Shown here in pieces: positions 35,631 to 45,251 of a DNA stretch of 64,000 nt. A model generated the notes under the pieces. It was not told the DNA's origin, made no database searches, and saw nothing but the letters and a program-made list of their open reading frames with translations. Numbering within the stretch: position 1 is the first letter of the stretch; every line of letters starts with the position of its first letter. Location of the stretch: assembly GCF_000981225.1 (NCBI RefSeq), contig NZ_LAJC01000025.1, positions 1-64,000 on the forward strand, given 5' to 3'. A program made the position numbers and the translations under genes. Origin of the DNA: Allosalinactinospora lopnorensis (GTDB taxonomy: Bacteria; Actinomycetota; Actinomycetes; Streptosporangiales; Streptosporangiaceae).

Positions 35631-37511
35631 TCACTGCAGCCCGACCACCTCGGTGGCGCTCGGCAGGGTCACCACCGCCGCGCCGGGGGCCAGGAACAGC
35701 GGAGGGGACTCGGTTGGCCAGTCGTAGACCCCGGCGTTCCCGTTCTCCACGTCGAGGTCCAGGGTCAGCGGGTCGGGCTTCCCGGCGGACCCCCACGGGG
35801 CGGCCGCCACCGAGACCTCGACCGAGTCGAGCGTTTCGGGATCGTTCGCGCCCGTCACGCACACCGACAGCACGGCGTCGTCCAGTGCCCGCCCGTAGGG
35901 GACCGGTGAGTACTCGGATTCGTCGTCCCGGTCGTTCGTACAGTAGTCGTGCAGCACGGCGGTGCGAGGGTCGCCGCCGTCGTTGGGGTGCCAGGCGTAC
36001 TCCAGCGGACCGCCCTCGGGCGCCCGTCCGACTCCCGTCTCGGTGAAGTGGTGGCCGGAGTCGAACCGGGTCCAGCTCGCCCTGTCCTTCGACGGCCCTC
36101 CGTGGGTGGTCCAGGCATTGGCGACGGAGAACTCCGAGGGTTCCTCGGAAACGGGTTCCCCGCTGCCGGTGTCGAAGAACTGCGTCGAACGGTCGTCGCT
36201 GTCGTCCATCGAGCGTTCGACGGCCAGCGCCGCGCCGTCCGCGGAGACGCTCAGGTCCGTGCCGACGGAGCCGACGACCCGCTCGTCCTCGAAACGCCAC
36301 AGTTCGTCCCCGTCCCGGTCGTCGAGCGCCAGCAGGGTGAAGGTCTGCCGCCCCCCTTTCCCCGCGGCCTGCGCGTCGTCGAACTCCTCCGGGGCCCCGC
36401 AGTACATGGCCAGCGCCGCGGCCTCGGGGAGCAGCGCGAAGTCGCCGAAGACGATCGAGGCCGGAGAGAGCGCGAGGGAGCATCCATCGGGTGCGGTCCA
36501 CCGCCACCGTTCCCGGCCGTCCTCCCGGTCCAGTACGATGACGCCGTCCTCGCCACGCAGCACGATCCCGTTCCGGGTGAGCCCCAGGGACTCGCCCACC
36601 CTGGTTCCGGGCCGGGAGACCCGGTCGGTCTCGCTGTACCCGGGTTCACCGGTCGCCGCGTCGAAAACCGCGACCGTGCGCTTGATCTCTCCGTCGGCTG
36701 TGTCCGCACCGGCCAGGAACGTCACCGCAACGGCCGTCCCGCCCGCGTCGGTGATCAGGTCCTGCGTCTGCGTCCCGAATCGCCGGTGGTGCCAGCGTTG
36801 TTTCCCGGTTTGGCCGTCCAGGGCGACCACGCTGTCGTCGAGTAGCACCACCATGCCGGGGCCGGTGCGCACGGCGTCACGCACCCGGGTCCCGTCAGGG
36901 GCCTGCCAACGCCAGCCCTCCTCGCTGACGGTGTCGGGAACATCGGCCGGTTCGCTTTGTGGGGGCTCTGCGGTGCTGGTGTCGACGGCGAGCACCGGAA
37001 CGGCGAAGTACGCGGGAAGCAGCAGCGTCGCCACGGCCGCGCCGGAGGCGGTGGCCGCCCCGACCCGGACGGGGCTGGCCGGAACCGGCCTCGGGTCGTT
37101 TTCGGTGGCGGCAGGTCTGCGGGCGGCGCAGGCGTGTGCGCCCAGAGCCAGCAGTACCACCAGTACCCCGGCGGCCAGCAGCGGCAATGCCTCGCCGAGA
37201 AGGCCGGTTCCGAACACCTCCCAGGACAGCCAGCCGCAGTAGCCGGCGACCACGAACGTGATGACCAGCGGGAAGCCCCACCGGTGCTGCTCGGGCGGGG
37301 CGGGCTTCCTGCCACGCGTGGACGCGACCAGGGTGCGGATTCCCCGGACCAGCGCCGGTACCAGGGTGGCAGCGGCCCCCAGCAGGGCGAGGCCGAGCAG
37401 GAACGGAAACGCTCCGTCCCTGTCTTCCTCCCACATCACCAGGGCGGCCAGCACGGCCGCGCTTCCCAGGACGAGCGCGGCTGTCGCGGCGTGGCGCACG
37501 TATCGGAACAT
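35631..37511 (-). CDS. Membrane protein with PQQ-type beta-propeller domain
   Basis: The 626-residue protein has about five N-terminal membrane helices (to residue 170), then an extracellular beta-propeller with repeats such as VVALDGQTGKQRWHHRRFG, GVIVLDREDGRERWRW and LLALDDRDGDELWRFED. These Trp-docking repeats are typical of PQQ-like propellers (BamB type) that usually bind no cofactor in such proteins. Function is unknown. It is convergent with the glycerophosphodiesterase gene, 28 bases away. Confidence 0.82.
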   Translation of the reverse strand: MFRYVRHAATAALVLGSAAVLAALVMWEEDRDGAFPFLLGLALLGAAATLVPALVRGIRTLVASTRGRKPAPPEQHRWGFPLVITFVVAGYCGWLSWEVFGTGLLGEALPLLAAGVLVVLLALGAHACAARRPAATENDPRPVPASPVRVGAATASGAAVATLLLPAYFAVPVLAVDTSTAEPPQSEPADVPDTVSEEGWRWQAPDGTRVRDAVRTGPGMVVLLDDSVVALDGQTGKQRWHHRRFGTQTQDLITDAGGTAVAVTFLAGADTADGEIKRTVAVFDAATGEPGYSETDRVSRPGTRVGESLGLTRNGIVLRGEDGVIVLDREDGRERWRWTAPDGCSLALSPASIVFGDFALLPEAAALAMYCGAPEEFDDAQAAGKGGRQTFTLLALDDRDGDELWRFEDERVVGSVGTDLSVSADGAALAVERSMDDSDDRSTQFFDTGSGEPVSEEPSEFSVANAWTTHGGPSKDRASWTRFDSGHHFTETGVGRAPEGGPLEYAWHPNDGGDPRTAVLHDYCTNDRDDESEYSPVPYGRALDDAVLSVCVTGANDPETLDSVEVSVAAAPWGSAGKPDPLTLDLDVENGNAGVYDWPTESPPLFLAPGAAVVTLPSATEVVGLQ

Positions 37512-37562
37512 AGGCGGAGCAGTTCAGCGGAGGCCCGCACACGCCCGGCTTCCGGGACGGTC

Positions 37563-38585
37563 TCAGCTCTTGCGGACCAGCAGCACGATCCCGCCGATGA
37601 GGAGGGCGGCCACGGCCGCCCCGACCCAGATGAGACCGGAGGCGCCGCCGGTCTCGCTCTTCTCGGAGGGGGCGGCGGCCGGATCGTCATCCTCGCCGGC
37701 CGGCTCGTCCACCGTAAGCTCCTCCGGCACCGGGATCTCCCAGACGGGGCTGCGCTCCCCCTCCGAGCCCACGAGCAGTGACGTGCCGTCCGGGCCGAAG
37801 GTGAGCGATTCGCCCTGTTCCGTCTCGGGCAGCTTGATGTGCGCCACGCTGCTGCCGGGCACCCCGTCGGAGGCGTCGTAGAACGTGACCGCCCAGTAGG
37901 TGCGGATCGCGTAGTAGGAGCCGTCGGAGGCGAACGCCGCGTCGGTGGCGTACAACGGCGCCGAGTCGATTCGGGTGAGCTCGTTGGGACCCTTTGGGTC
38001 CAGGGTCTCCGGGGCCGCGTAGACACCGCCGGCGACTTCCTTGCTGACGATGTAGAGGCGCTGGTCGCGCGGGTCGATCATCATGCCTTCCGCGTCGCGG
38101 CCGCCGTCCTCGTAGCGGAACGTGAACGTCTCCACCTCGATGGTCTGGTCGACCGGCTCCGCCGGTTCGGTCAGCCGGTACACGCGGATGTCCGGCCAGG
38201 CGCCCTGAAAGTTGTCGCCGATGTCGCCGACGTAGACGGCCGGGTCGCCGTTGTCGTCGACGCCGGGCGAGACGGCCTCCCAGTCGCGTGCCTCCATCCC
38301 CGGGCCGGAGAGGGAGACCGTCGCCTTCGTCTCGCCGTCGCCGTTCACCGCGTAGATCTCCGGGAGGAAGTCGCCGCTGTCGTTGTGCGTCCAGTAGACG
38401 TCGTCGTGCAGCTCCGAGGCCGCCATTCCACTGGATTCGGTGATCCGCGGATCCTCCAGGTGGAACGCCACCTCCGAACCCTCGGGAACCTCGTTCTCGG
38501 GCGACTCCTCCGGGGAGGGGGCGGCGCCGAGCGTCGCGCTCACCGCGGACGCGATCGATACCGCGAACGCGGCGCGTTTCCTCAT
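37563..38585 (-). CDS. Secreted beta-propeller-like protein with C-terminal membrane anchor
   Basis: This 340-residue protein has a signal peptide (about 1-21), an extracellular region with VYWTHNDSGDFLPEIYAVNG, YVGDIGDNF, DAEGMMIDPRDQRLYIVSKE and LLVGSEGERSPVWEIPV, an acidic linker, and a final helix GLIWVGAAVAALLIGGIVLL ending RKS. There is no LPXTG. The pattern resembles esterase-like phytase or WD40-like propellers. It may act with the adjacent propeller protein on the cell surface (inference). Confidence 0.78.
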   Translation of the reverse strand: MRKRAAFAVSIASAVSATLGAAPSPEESPENEVPEGSEVAFHLEDPRITESSGMAASELHDDVYWTHNDSGDFLPEIYAVNGDGETKATVSLSGPGMEARDWEAVSPGVDDNGDPAVYVGDIGDNFQGAWPDIRVYRLTEPAEPVDQTIEVETFTFRYEDGGRDAEGMMIDPRDQRLYIVSKEVAGGVYAAPETLDPKGPNELTRIDSAPLYATDAAFASDGSYYAIRTYWAVTFYDASDGVPGSSVAHIKLPETEQGESLTFGPDGTSLLVGSEGERSPVWEIPVPEELTVDEPAGEDDDPAAAPSEKSETGGASGLIWVGAAVAALLIGGIVLLVRKS

Positions 38586-38685
38586 GCACGTTATCTTCGC
38601 ATCCCCGGAAACTTCTCATTGCTTGCGACCGGCACCTTGTGGGCATGCTCCGCTCAACAGTGGCGCTCAAGGCGAGAGGATGGCC

Positions 38686-39411
38686 ATGAGGATCGTCGCC
38701 TGTCTCAACGGTGATCGCCGTCCCGGGGCGCACCCGGCCCTGCCGGTCTCGGCAGAGCAGTTGGCGGCAGACGCCCGATCAGTCGTCGACGCCGGAGCCG
38801 ACGAGATCCACGTCCATCCGCGCGATGCGACGGGGGCCGAGGCGCTGGAGCCTCAGGTCATCACCCCCCTGCTGAAGAGGCTTCGGGCCGAAATCCCCGG
38901 TGTGCCGATCAGTGTGACGACCGCCCTCTCCGCGGAGCCCGATCCGTGGCGCCGATACGACCTGGTGCAGCGCTGGGGCGGGCTCCCCGACTCGGCGACG
39001 GTGAACCTGCACGAACCCGGCTCCGTGGAGATCGCGCGGCTGCTGATCGACCGGCGGGTGAGGGTGGAGGCCGGTGTCTGGACGGCCGAATCGGCCCGCA
39101 TCCTGGCCGCCACAGGGCTCGCGGACGACTTCTTCACGGTCCTGGTCGAGCCGACCCAGGCCACTGTCAGCGAGGCGCTGAGGAACGCGTCGGCCATCGA
39201 AGCCGTCCTCGACAACGCCGGCATCGAACTCCCCCGCATGCTGCACGGAACCGACGACACCACTTGGCCGCTGCTCGACGCCGCGATCGCCACGGGCCGT
39301 GACATCCGTATCGGCCTGGAGGACACGCTGCGCGGCCCGGACGGCAACGAGACCGAGAACAACGCGGCGCTGGTCGCCGTGGCGGTGGAACGGGCCGCCG
39401 CGGCGGCCTGA
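38686..39411 (+). CDS. 3-keto-5-aminohexanoate cleavage (BKACE) family protein
   Basis: This 241-residue TIM-barrel protein has the metal-binding EIHVHPRDATGAEAL motif, then VPISVTTAL, SATVNLHEPGSVEIARLLID and IGLEDTLRGPDG. BKACE enzymes cleave beta-keto acids with acetyl-CoA; substrates vary widely, and this short form cannot be assigned one. ATG 38686 sits six bases after GAGAGG; ATG 38680 is in frame too. Confidence 0.85.
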   Translation: MRIVACLNGDRRPGAHPALPVSAEQLAADARSVVDAGADEIHVHPRDATGAEALEPQVITPLLKRLRAEIPGVPISVTTALSAEPDPWRRYDLVQRWGGLPDSATVNLHEPGSVEIARLLIDRRVRVEAGVWTAESARILAATGLADDFFTVLVEPTQATVSEALRNASAIEAVLDNAGIELPRMLHGTDDTTWPLLDAAIATGRDIRIGLEDTLRGPDGNETENNAALVAVAVERAAAAA

Positions 39412-39440
39412 AACGGCCCGGCGAGCCTCGGCCGGTGCGG

Positions 39441-39536
39441 TTAGAGGAACGCGCCGATGATGACGAGGAGCACGATGGCCGCCAGCACCGTGGGCAGCAG
39501 CCACCGCTGCTTGCGGTTGTTGGTGAGCATGCTCAT
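39441..39536 (-). CDS. 31-residue single-helix membrane peptide
   Basis: The short frame reads MSMLTNNRKQRWLLPTVLAA followed by a hydrophobic IVLLVIIGAFL end. A basic, polar N-terminus and one membrane helix make it a plausible small membrane protein. There is only a weak ribosome-binding site, and homologs would be needed to confirm it. Confidence 0.45.
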   Translation of the reverse strand: MSMLTNNRKQRWLLPTVLAAIVLLVIIGAFL

Positions 39537-39553
39537 GGGCCGTCCGCTCTTCG

Positions 39554-39580
39554 AGGCGTGCCGCACTGTGCGGCACGCCT
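39554..39580. terminator. 13-bp stem hairpin near the thpR 3' end
   Basis: AGGCGTGCCGCAC (39554-39566) and GTGCGGCACGCCT (39568-39580) are perfect inverted repeats around a single T, directly after the thpR stop on the minus strand. Confidence 0.65.
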
Positions 39581-40129
39581 TCAGAATAAGGGCCAGGAAG
39601 AGACGGTGCGGTAGCGGGGACGCGAGCCGGGACGGCTGTGCACGAGGTGCACATTGGTGGCGGTGAAAGGGGTGGACTCAAGCGGGTCCAGTCGCGTGCG
39701 CAGCTCGTTCAGGTCGGCCGGGGCGCGGCTGCGCGCCAGGGTGAGGTGCGGGACGTAGGGCCGCTTCTGCACGTTGATCCCCGCTTTGCGGGCGGCCCTG
39801 CGCAGCCCGTAGGAGAGCAGGTTCAGCCCCCGGACATCGCCGTCGATCCCGGCCCACAGCACCCGGGCCCGCGTTGTGTCACCGGGGAATGTTCCGGTCC
39901 CGCGCACGACGAGCGACAACGGGTGGTGCAGCGCGACCTCCGCCCCGAAACGCCGCCTGATCTCGGATAGGCGCTCGTCGGGCACCTCACCGAGGAAGAG
40001 CAGTGTCAGGTGCCGGTCCTCGCGCTCGGTCCACCGCAGCGCCGGCGCCCAGGGGCGGAGGAAGGCCACCGCCTCCTCCATCTCCTCCAGCACCCCCGCC
40101 GGCGGGTCGACGGCGACGAAGAACCTCAC
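39581..40129 (-). CDS. thpR: RNA 2',3'-cyclic phosphodiesterase
   Basis: This 182-residue 2H phosphoesterase has both HxTx motifs: DRHLTLLFLG (His40) and VPHLTLARSR (His128). It opens 2',3'-cyclic phosphates on RNA, as in tRNA metabolism. GTG 40129 gives the family-typical VRFFVAVDPP start and follows GGGGAGG. It overlaps the end of the MFS gene by four bases, so the two are probably co-transcribed. Confidence 0.9.
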   Translation of the reverse strand: MRFFVAVDPPAGVLEEMEEAVAFLRPWAPALRWTEREDRHLTLLFLGEVPDERLSEIRRRFGAEVALHHPLSLVVRGTGTFPGDTTRARVLWAGIDGDVRGLNLLSYGLRRAARKAGINVQKRPYVPHLTLARSRAPADLNELRTRLDPLESTPFTATNVHLVHSRPGSRPRYRTVSSWPLF

Positions 40130-41355
40130 GTCCTCCCCATACCAGGGGAACCCTTCCGCAGCCGCACCCCGAGCGCGCGGCAGAGCAGCACGGTCACCGC
40201 GAGTGTCACCAGGACCGTCACGCTGCCGCCGGTGGCGAGACTGACGCGGGGGCTGAACGTGTCGGCAAGGAACCCCACAATGGGCGCCCCAATGGGGGTC
40301 ATCCCGAGGAGCACCAGCATGTACATGCTCATCACCCGGCCGCGCATCTGCGGATCGACACTGAGTTGGAAGTGCGTGTTCAGGGAGGTCGTGAACGTCA
40401 TGAAGGCGATCCCCATGGGCACCAGCACCGCGATGAAGGGCAGGTACCCCGGTGCCAGGCCCGCGGCGATCTGCGCCACCGCGAACCCGAGCGCCCCGAG
40501 CAGCACCATGCGCAGCCGCGGCCGCTCCCTGCGGGCGGCCAGCAGCGCCCCGATCAGGGCGCCAACGGCGAGCGAGGCCGCCGCGACACCGAACGCGGCG
40601 GCGCCGGCCTGGAAGACGTTGTTCGTCATCAGTGCGATCTGCGTCTGCCCGCTGGTGCCGAACATCTGCAGAAACGCGGTCAGCCCCAGGAGGAGAAGCA
40701 GGTCGGTGCGGCCCAGGACGTAGCGCACGCCCTCGCGGATCTGCCCCTTGCCGCGCGGAGCCGGCTCGGTGACCTGCAGCTCGCGCGGACGCATCAGCCA
40801 GAGGCCGGTGAGGACCGCGAGGAAGGAGAGGGCGTTGATCAGGAAGACCGGGCCGCTGCCGATCGCGGCGATGAGCAGTCCGGCGACGGCTGGGCCGGTC
40901 ACCCGGCCCAGCTGGAAGCTCGCGCTGTTCAGCGCGATCGCGTTGGGCAGGTCGCGGTGTCCCACCATCTCCACGGCGAAGGTCTGCCGCGCGGGGTTGT
41001 CCACGACGGTGACGAGGCCGAGGACGAAGGCGAAGACGTAGACGTGCCATACCTCGGCGGCGCCGGTCGTGGCGAGCACGCCGAGGCCGAGCGCGAGCAC
41101 GCCCATGGCGGCCTGGGTGACGATGAGCAGCCGGCGCTTGTTCATCCGGTCGACGAGCGCCCCGCCCCACAGCCCGAACAGCAGCATGGGCAGGAACTGC
41201 AGGCCGGTGGTGAGGCCCAGTGCCATCCCGCTCCCGCCGCTGAGCTGGAGCACCAGCCAGTCCTGGGCGATCCGCTGCATCCAGGTTCCGGTGTTGGAGA
41301 CGACCTGGCCCATCGCGAACAGCCGGTAGTTGCGGACGGCCAGTGAGCGGAACAT
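40126..41355 (-). CDS. MFS transporter (12 helices)
   Basis: This 409-residue transporter begins FRSLAVRNYRLFAMGQVVSN, has LWGGALVDRMNKRRLLI as the loop 2-3 signature, QTFAVEMVG, NAIALNSASFQLGRVTGPAV and DPQMRGRVMSMYMLV, typical of the enterobactin-exporter/MFS_3 group. The substrate is unknown. ATG 41355 lacks a clear ribosome-binding site. It lies 80 bases after a MarR gene on the same strand, so drug or metabolite efflux under MarR control is likely. Confidence 0.88.
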   Translation of the reverse strand: MFRSLAVRNYRLFAMGQVVSNTGTWMQRIAQDWLVLQLSGGSGMALGLTTGLQFLPMLLFGLWGGALVDRMNKRRLLIVTQAAMGVLALGLGVLATTGAAEVWHVYVFAFVLGLVTVVDNPARQTFAVEMVGHRDLPNAIALNSASFQLGRVTGPAVAGLLIAAIGSGPVFLINALSFLAVLTGLWLMRPRELQVTEPAPRGKGQIREGVRYVLGRTDLLLLLGLTAFLQMFGTSGQTQIALMTNNVFQAGAAAFGVAAASLAVGALIGALLAARRERPRLRMVLLGALGFAVAQIAAGLAPGYLPFIAVLVPMGIAFMTFTTSLNTHFQLSVDPQMRGRVMSMYMLVLLGMTPIGAPIVGFLADTFSPRVSLATGGSVTVLVTLAVTVLLCRALGVRLRKGSPGMGRT

Positions 41356-41435
41356 GGCCGACCCGCGCGGCGGCCGGGGCCGCGCGCGGTCGGGATCCTC
41401 CTGCGGACCGGGCTCCGGGTCGGGCCCGGTGCCGG

Positions 41436-41891
41436 CTAAGACTGGCTCAGACGCTCCAGGATCTCCGCCGCCCTGCGCAGCGTCTCCTTCTCCTCCGGAG
41501 CCAGCTCCCGGAGCCGCTGGGCCAGCCATGCCTCGCGCCGGCGCTGGTCCACACGCACCAGCTCCCGCCCCTCGTCCGTCAGGGACACCAGTTGCTGGCG
41601 GCGGTCCTCCGGGTGCTTGATCCTGCGTATCAGCCCGCGTTCTTGTAGTCCCGTGACGATGCGTGTCATCGACGGCGGCTGCACCTTCTCGTGTTCGGCG
41701 AGCGCGCCGGGCGTCATCTGGCCGTGCCGGGCGAGTGTGTACAGAACGGCGCTCTGACCCAGAGAGAGGGAGGCGTCGGGACGCTGTGCGCGGAGTCTCC
41801 GGGCCAACCTGCCCACCGCCACGCGCAGCACTGCCGCCAGACCGGCGTCGGTCCGGGTCCGGCGGGAAAGGCGTGGCTGATTCGTTAGCAT
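41436..41891 (-). CDS. MarR family transcriptional regulator
   Basis: The 151-residue protein has the MarR winged helix: LSLGQSAVLYTLARHGQMTP, GALAEHEKVQPPSMTRIVTG, then the wing RIKHPEDRRQQLVSLTDEGR. It probably regulates itself and the downstream MFS gene through the inverted repeat that overlaps its start codon. Confidence 0.93.
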   Translation of the reverse strand: MLTNQPRLSRRTRTDAGLAAVLRVAVGRLARRLRAQRPDASLSLGQSAVLYTLARHGQMTPGALAEHEKVQPPSMTRIVTGLQERGLIRRIKHPEDRRQQLVSLTDEGRELVRVDQRRREAWLAQRLRELAPEEKETLRRAAEILERLSQS

Positions 41892-41912
41892 GGCTCATTA
41901 CTCTTGCTAACG
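41883..41912. promoter_or_regulatory. Likely MarR operator
   Basis: CGTTAGCA (41883-41890) and TGCTAACG (41905-41912) are perfect inverted repeats 14 bases apart, covering the MarR start region. Confidence 0.7.
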
Positions 41913-42051
41913 ATATAGGGGCGTGTCAAATTCCCCTGTCACCAGGGGCACCGGCCTGCTCCTCCGGGCGGGGCCGCATCACCCGCCGGCCGGCGGGATG
42001 CGGAGGTCGCGCTTCGATGAGCGCGGCCGGCCGATCGTCTAGCCTGAAACT

Positions 42052-42408
42052 GTGCCTAAACCCCGGCCTAAACCCCGCCAGCCCGACCCTGAGGTCCTGG
42101 AGAGCGATTACCGCGTTCCCACGGCGCTCGGTACAGCGGCGTGGACCGTGGCCCTGGTCGTGTTCATCGCAATGGGCGACCGCCTGGACGAGTCCGACAG
42201 GTGGTGGCTCTGGGTCTGCCTGATGGGGATAGCGCTGGGGCTCTTCGGGTTCCTCTACATCCCCCGGCTGCTCCGCAAGCACGACGAGGCCGAGCGCAAG
42301 CACCTCGCCAAGATGCAGGGGGAGCGGAACGGCGCGGCGGAGCCGGGGCCGGAACGGCCCGGCCAGGGCGAAGAGGCCGGGCAGTCCTTCCGGGGCGACG
42401 GGGATTGA
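42052..42408 (+). CDS. DUF2530 domain-containing membrane protein
   Basis: This 118-residue protein has LESDYRVPTALGTAAWTVAL, two membrane helices separated by DRLDESDRWWLW, and a polar C-terminal tail. It matches DUF2530, commonly divergent from a MarR gene in actinobacteria, as here. GTG 42052 lies six bases after TAGCCT (42040-42045), consistent with a leaderless transcript. Function unknown. Confidence 0.82.
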   Translation: MPKPRPKPRQPDPEVLESDYRVPTALGTAAWTVALVVFIAMGDRLDESDRWWLWVCLMGIALGLFGFLYIPRLLRKHDEAERKHLAKMQGERNGAAEPGPERPGQGEEAGQSFRGDGD

Positions 42409-42465
42409 CGCCGTTCTCCCGCAGGAGCGCCCAAATCAGTGCCGCATCTGTCCGATAATGGGCCC

Positions 42466-43953
42466 GTGCCTGATTCGCTCCGCCCAATTCCGCCCCGGCT
42501 CGCCGACCAACTCCGGCACGTTCTGATCGACGCGGACTACACCGTCCACGGTGTACGTGACCGGCTCGGCGACATGGCGGCGCGGGCCCTCGCTCGAGAA
42601 CAGCTCATCCCGGCGCTGCGCGCCACCGGCGGGGAGGAGCATCTGGGGCTGCTGCTGCGCCTGTGGTGGTTGCACGCCCCGGTGCCAGAAGCGTCGGTGC
42701 GCGCCATTCTGCCGCTCCAGGAACTCGCGGACGTCGGCCTGCTCACGGCGGACGGCGGCGAGGTCCGGGCCGCGGTGCACCTGGAACCCCGGGAGCTGGC
42801 GGACGAACGGCCGGGGTACGTGGTCTCCGATCCCATCGTCCGCCCCGGTGACGGCCAGCCCCGCTCCGACCATGTCGTGGGGGCCGGCGGCGCCTCGGCG
42901 ACCCTGTCGAAACTGATCGTGGAGGGGCCCGTTGAGCGCGCCCTGGACCTCGGCACGGGATGCGGCGTGCAGGCGCTGTACCTGGCCGGGCGGGCAGCCG
43001 AGGTGTGCGCGACCGACGTCAATCCGCGCGCGTTGCGGCTGGCCGAGATCAGCTGTGCGCTCTCGGGCGTCCACAACGTGCACATGCGGTCGGGTTCGCT
43101 GTTCGACCCGGTCCAAGGCGAGCGGTTCGACCTGATCACGTCCAACCCCCCGTTCGTGATCACGCCCGAGCCGGCGCGCTACACCTACCGGGAGTCCGAC
43201 CTCCCCGGTGACGGGCTGTGCGCCGATCTGGTCCGGCAGGCGCCCCGCTACCTCACCGACGGCGGCTGGTGCCAGATGCTGGCCAACTGGCTGCACGTCG
43301 ACGGCGAGGACTGGCGCGACCGGGTCGGCGACTGGACGGCCGGAACGGGGTGCTCCGGGTGGGTGGTCCAGCGCGACGTCCAGGACCCGGCGGAGTACGT
43401 GGAGCTCTGGCTGCGCGACTCCTGCGAGCACGGGACCCCCGAGTACACCCGTCGTTACGACGCCTGGCTGGACTACTTCGAGCGCGAGGGTGTCAGGGGG
43501 ATCGGCTTCGGCTGGATCTGCCTGCGCAACGATGTCGCCCAGGACGCGACCGTGCGTGTGGAGGAACTGCGCCACGAGATCGAGCAGCCGGTCGGCCGCT
43601 ACCTGCCCGACGTCGTCGACGGGGCCATGACCTCGCACCGCCTGACCGACGCGGCGCTGCTCTCGGCGCACGTGGCGCTGGCTCCGGGCGTGACCGAAGA
43701 GCGGATCGGCGTTCCGGGGACGCCCGACCCCGAGCGCATCCTGCTCCGGCAGCGCAACGGCCTGCAGCGGGTGGCGCAGGTGGGCACGGTCGAGGCGGGC
43801 CTGGCGAGCGTCTGCGACGGGACGATGCCGGTGGGGCCGCTGCTCGACGCCATCGCCGAGCTCACCGAACAGGACCCGGCGAGTGTGCGCGAACGCGTCC
43901 CAGACGTCCTGCGCTCCCTGATCGCCGAGGGGTTCTTCCGGGTGGCGCGCTAG
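42466..43953 (+). CDS. Class I SAM-dependent methyltransferase (N5-glutamine/RlmG-like)
   Basis: This 495-residue protein has an N-terminal helical domain, SAM motif I in ERALDLGTGCGVQALYLAG, and the catalytic NPPF in DLITSNPPFVITPE at about residue 227, as in methyltransferases that modify amide or exocyclic nitrogens. A winged-helix-like C-terminal region follows. The target (protein glutamine, rRNA or tRNA) cannot be told. GTG 42466 lies six bases after GATAAT, so the mRNA is probably leaderless. Confidence 0.85.
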   Translation: MPDSLRPIPPRLADQLRHVLIDADYTVHGVRDRLGDMAARALAREQLIPALRATGGEEHLGLLLRLWWLHAPVPEASVRAILPLQELADVGLLTADGGEVRAAVHLEPRELADERPGYVVSDPIVRPGDGQPRSDHVVGAGGASATLSKLIVEGPVERALDLGTGCGVQALYLAGRAAEVCATDVNPRALRLAEISCALSGVHNVHMRSGSLFDPVQGERFDLITSNPPFVITPEPARYTYRESDLPGDGLCADLVRQAPRYLTDGGWCQMLANWLHVDGEDWRDRVGDWTAGTGCSGWVVQRDVQDPAEYVELWLRDSCEHGTPEYTRRYDAWLDYFEREGVRGIGFGWICLRNDVAQDATVRVEELRHEIEQPVGRYLPDVVDGAMTSHRLTDAALLSAHVALAPGVTEERIGVPGTPDPERILLRQRNGLQRVAQVGTVEAGLASVCDGTMPVGPLLDAIAELTEQDPASVRERVPDVLRSLIAEGFFRVAR

Positions 43954-43999
43954 GCGGCCGCCACGGCGCCGGGGGTGTGTACCCGGTCGGGGAGAGGAC

Positions 44000-45105
44000 T
44001 CAGACCCCCCGGGCCAGGGCATCGTCGGCGCCAGGGACCTCCTTGACGTCGCGCTCGGCCGGGCCGATGTAGTGGGCGCTCGGACGCACCAGGCGGCCGC
44101 TGCGCTTCTCCTCCAGGATGTGCGCCGACCACCCGGCGGTGCGGGCGCAGGTGAACATCGACGTGAACATCGACGACGGGATCTCCGCGAAGTCCAGGAC
44201 CACCGCGGCCCAGTACTCGACGTTGGTGGCGATGACACGGTCGGGTTTGCGGGCGTGCAGCTCCTCCAGCGCGGCGTTCTCCAGCGCGATGGCGACCTCG
44301 TACCGCGAGGCGTCGAGCTCCTCGGCGGTGCGGCGCAGCACGCGGGCTCTGGGGTCCTCGGCCCGGTATACACGGTGGCCGAAGCCCATGAGCCGCTCGC
44401 CCTGGTCGAGGGCCCTGCTGACGTAGGTGCGCGCGTCGCCGATGCGCTCGGTCTCGTCGAGCATGTGCAGCACCCGGGCCGGGGCGCCGCCGTGCAGCGG
44501 GCCGGACATGGCGCCCACGCCGCCTGAGAGCGCGGCGGCGACGTCGGCACCGGTGGAGGCGATGACGCGCGCGGTGAACGTGGAGGCGTTCATGCCGTGC
44601 TCGGCGGCGGAGGTCCAGTAGCGTCCACAGCCTTGACGTGCCGCGGATCGGGGTCGCCGCGGAGCTGGATCATGAACTGCTCGACGACGGAGGCGCCTTC
44701 GCTGACCCGGCTTTGCGGTACCTGCGGCTGGTCGCCGCGCGCGGACTGGGCGATGACCGAGAGAGCGGCGGAGGTGGCGTGGGCGACGTTGTCCCGGGCC
44801 TCGTCCTCGTCGATGTCGAGCAGCGGTTTGAGGCCCCAGAGGGGTGCCAGGGTCGCCAGCGTGCTCTGCACGTCGACGCGGACGTCACCCGTGGTCACCG
44901 ACAGGGTGATCGGTTCGGCGTAGGGAAGTCCGGGGTCGAAGCTGTCGTCGACCAACAGCCCCCACACGCGTCCGAAGCTCACACGGCCGACGAGGCTCTC
45001 GATGTCGACACCGCGGTAGCGGAGGGCGCCGCCCTCCTTGTCCGGTTCGGCGATCTCCGTCTCGAACGCCACTACTCCCTCAAGCCCGGGTTTGAAGTCC
45101 GACAT
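44000..45105 (-). CDS. Citrate synthase, frame broken once
   Basis: The N-terminal frame from ATG 45105 (after GGAGGAA) has GLEGVVAFETEIAEPDKEGG, LRYRGVDIESLV and EGASVVEQFMIQLRG. The other frame continues MNASTFTARVIASTGADVAA, the active-site motif GERLMGFGHRVYRAEDPRAR and FAEIPSSMFTSMFTCARTAG to the stop at 44000. One base restored near 44621 (GC|TAC, read AYWTSAAEHG) joins them into 368 residues. It condenses oxaloacetate with acetyl-CoA. It is divergent from pdxH, an arrangement I also associate with Streptomyces. Confidence 0.88.
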
Positions 45106-45251
45106 GCCGGCTTCCTCCGTCTCCTCGGCCCATGGACGCGGGGTGGGTCCTCGGACCTTTTGCGGATGTTTCGGTAACACGTGAGGTCTCGCTGTTGGTA
45201 ACGCGTCCCAAAGTGGCGCGTACCCCACAGATCGTGTGAGGATGCTCCACT

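Noticed and set aside
37563-38585. Sortase-anchored (LPXTG) protein
   Set aside because: The C-terminus has a helix and basic tail but no LPXTG-like motif before it.
39581-41170. A single 529-residue fusion of MFS and phosphodiesterase
   Set aside because: The upstream part is an out-of-frame shadow of the MFS gene; thpR has its own GTG and ribosome-binding site at 40129.
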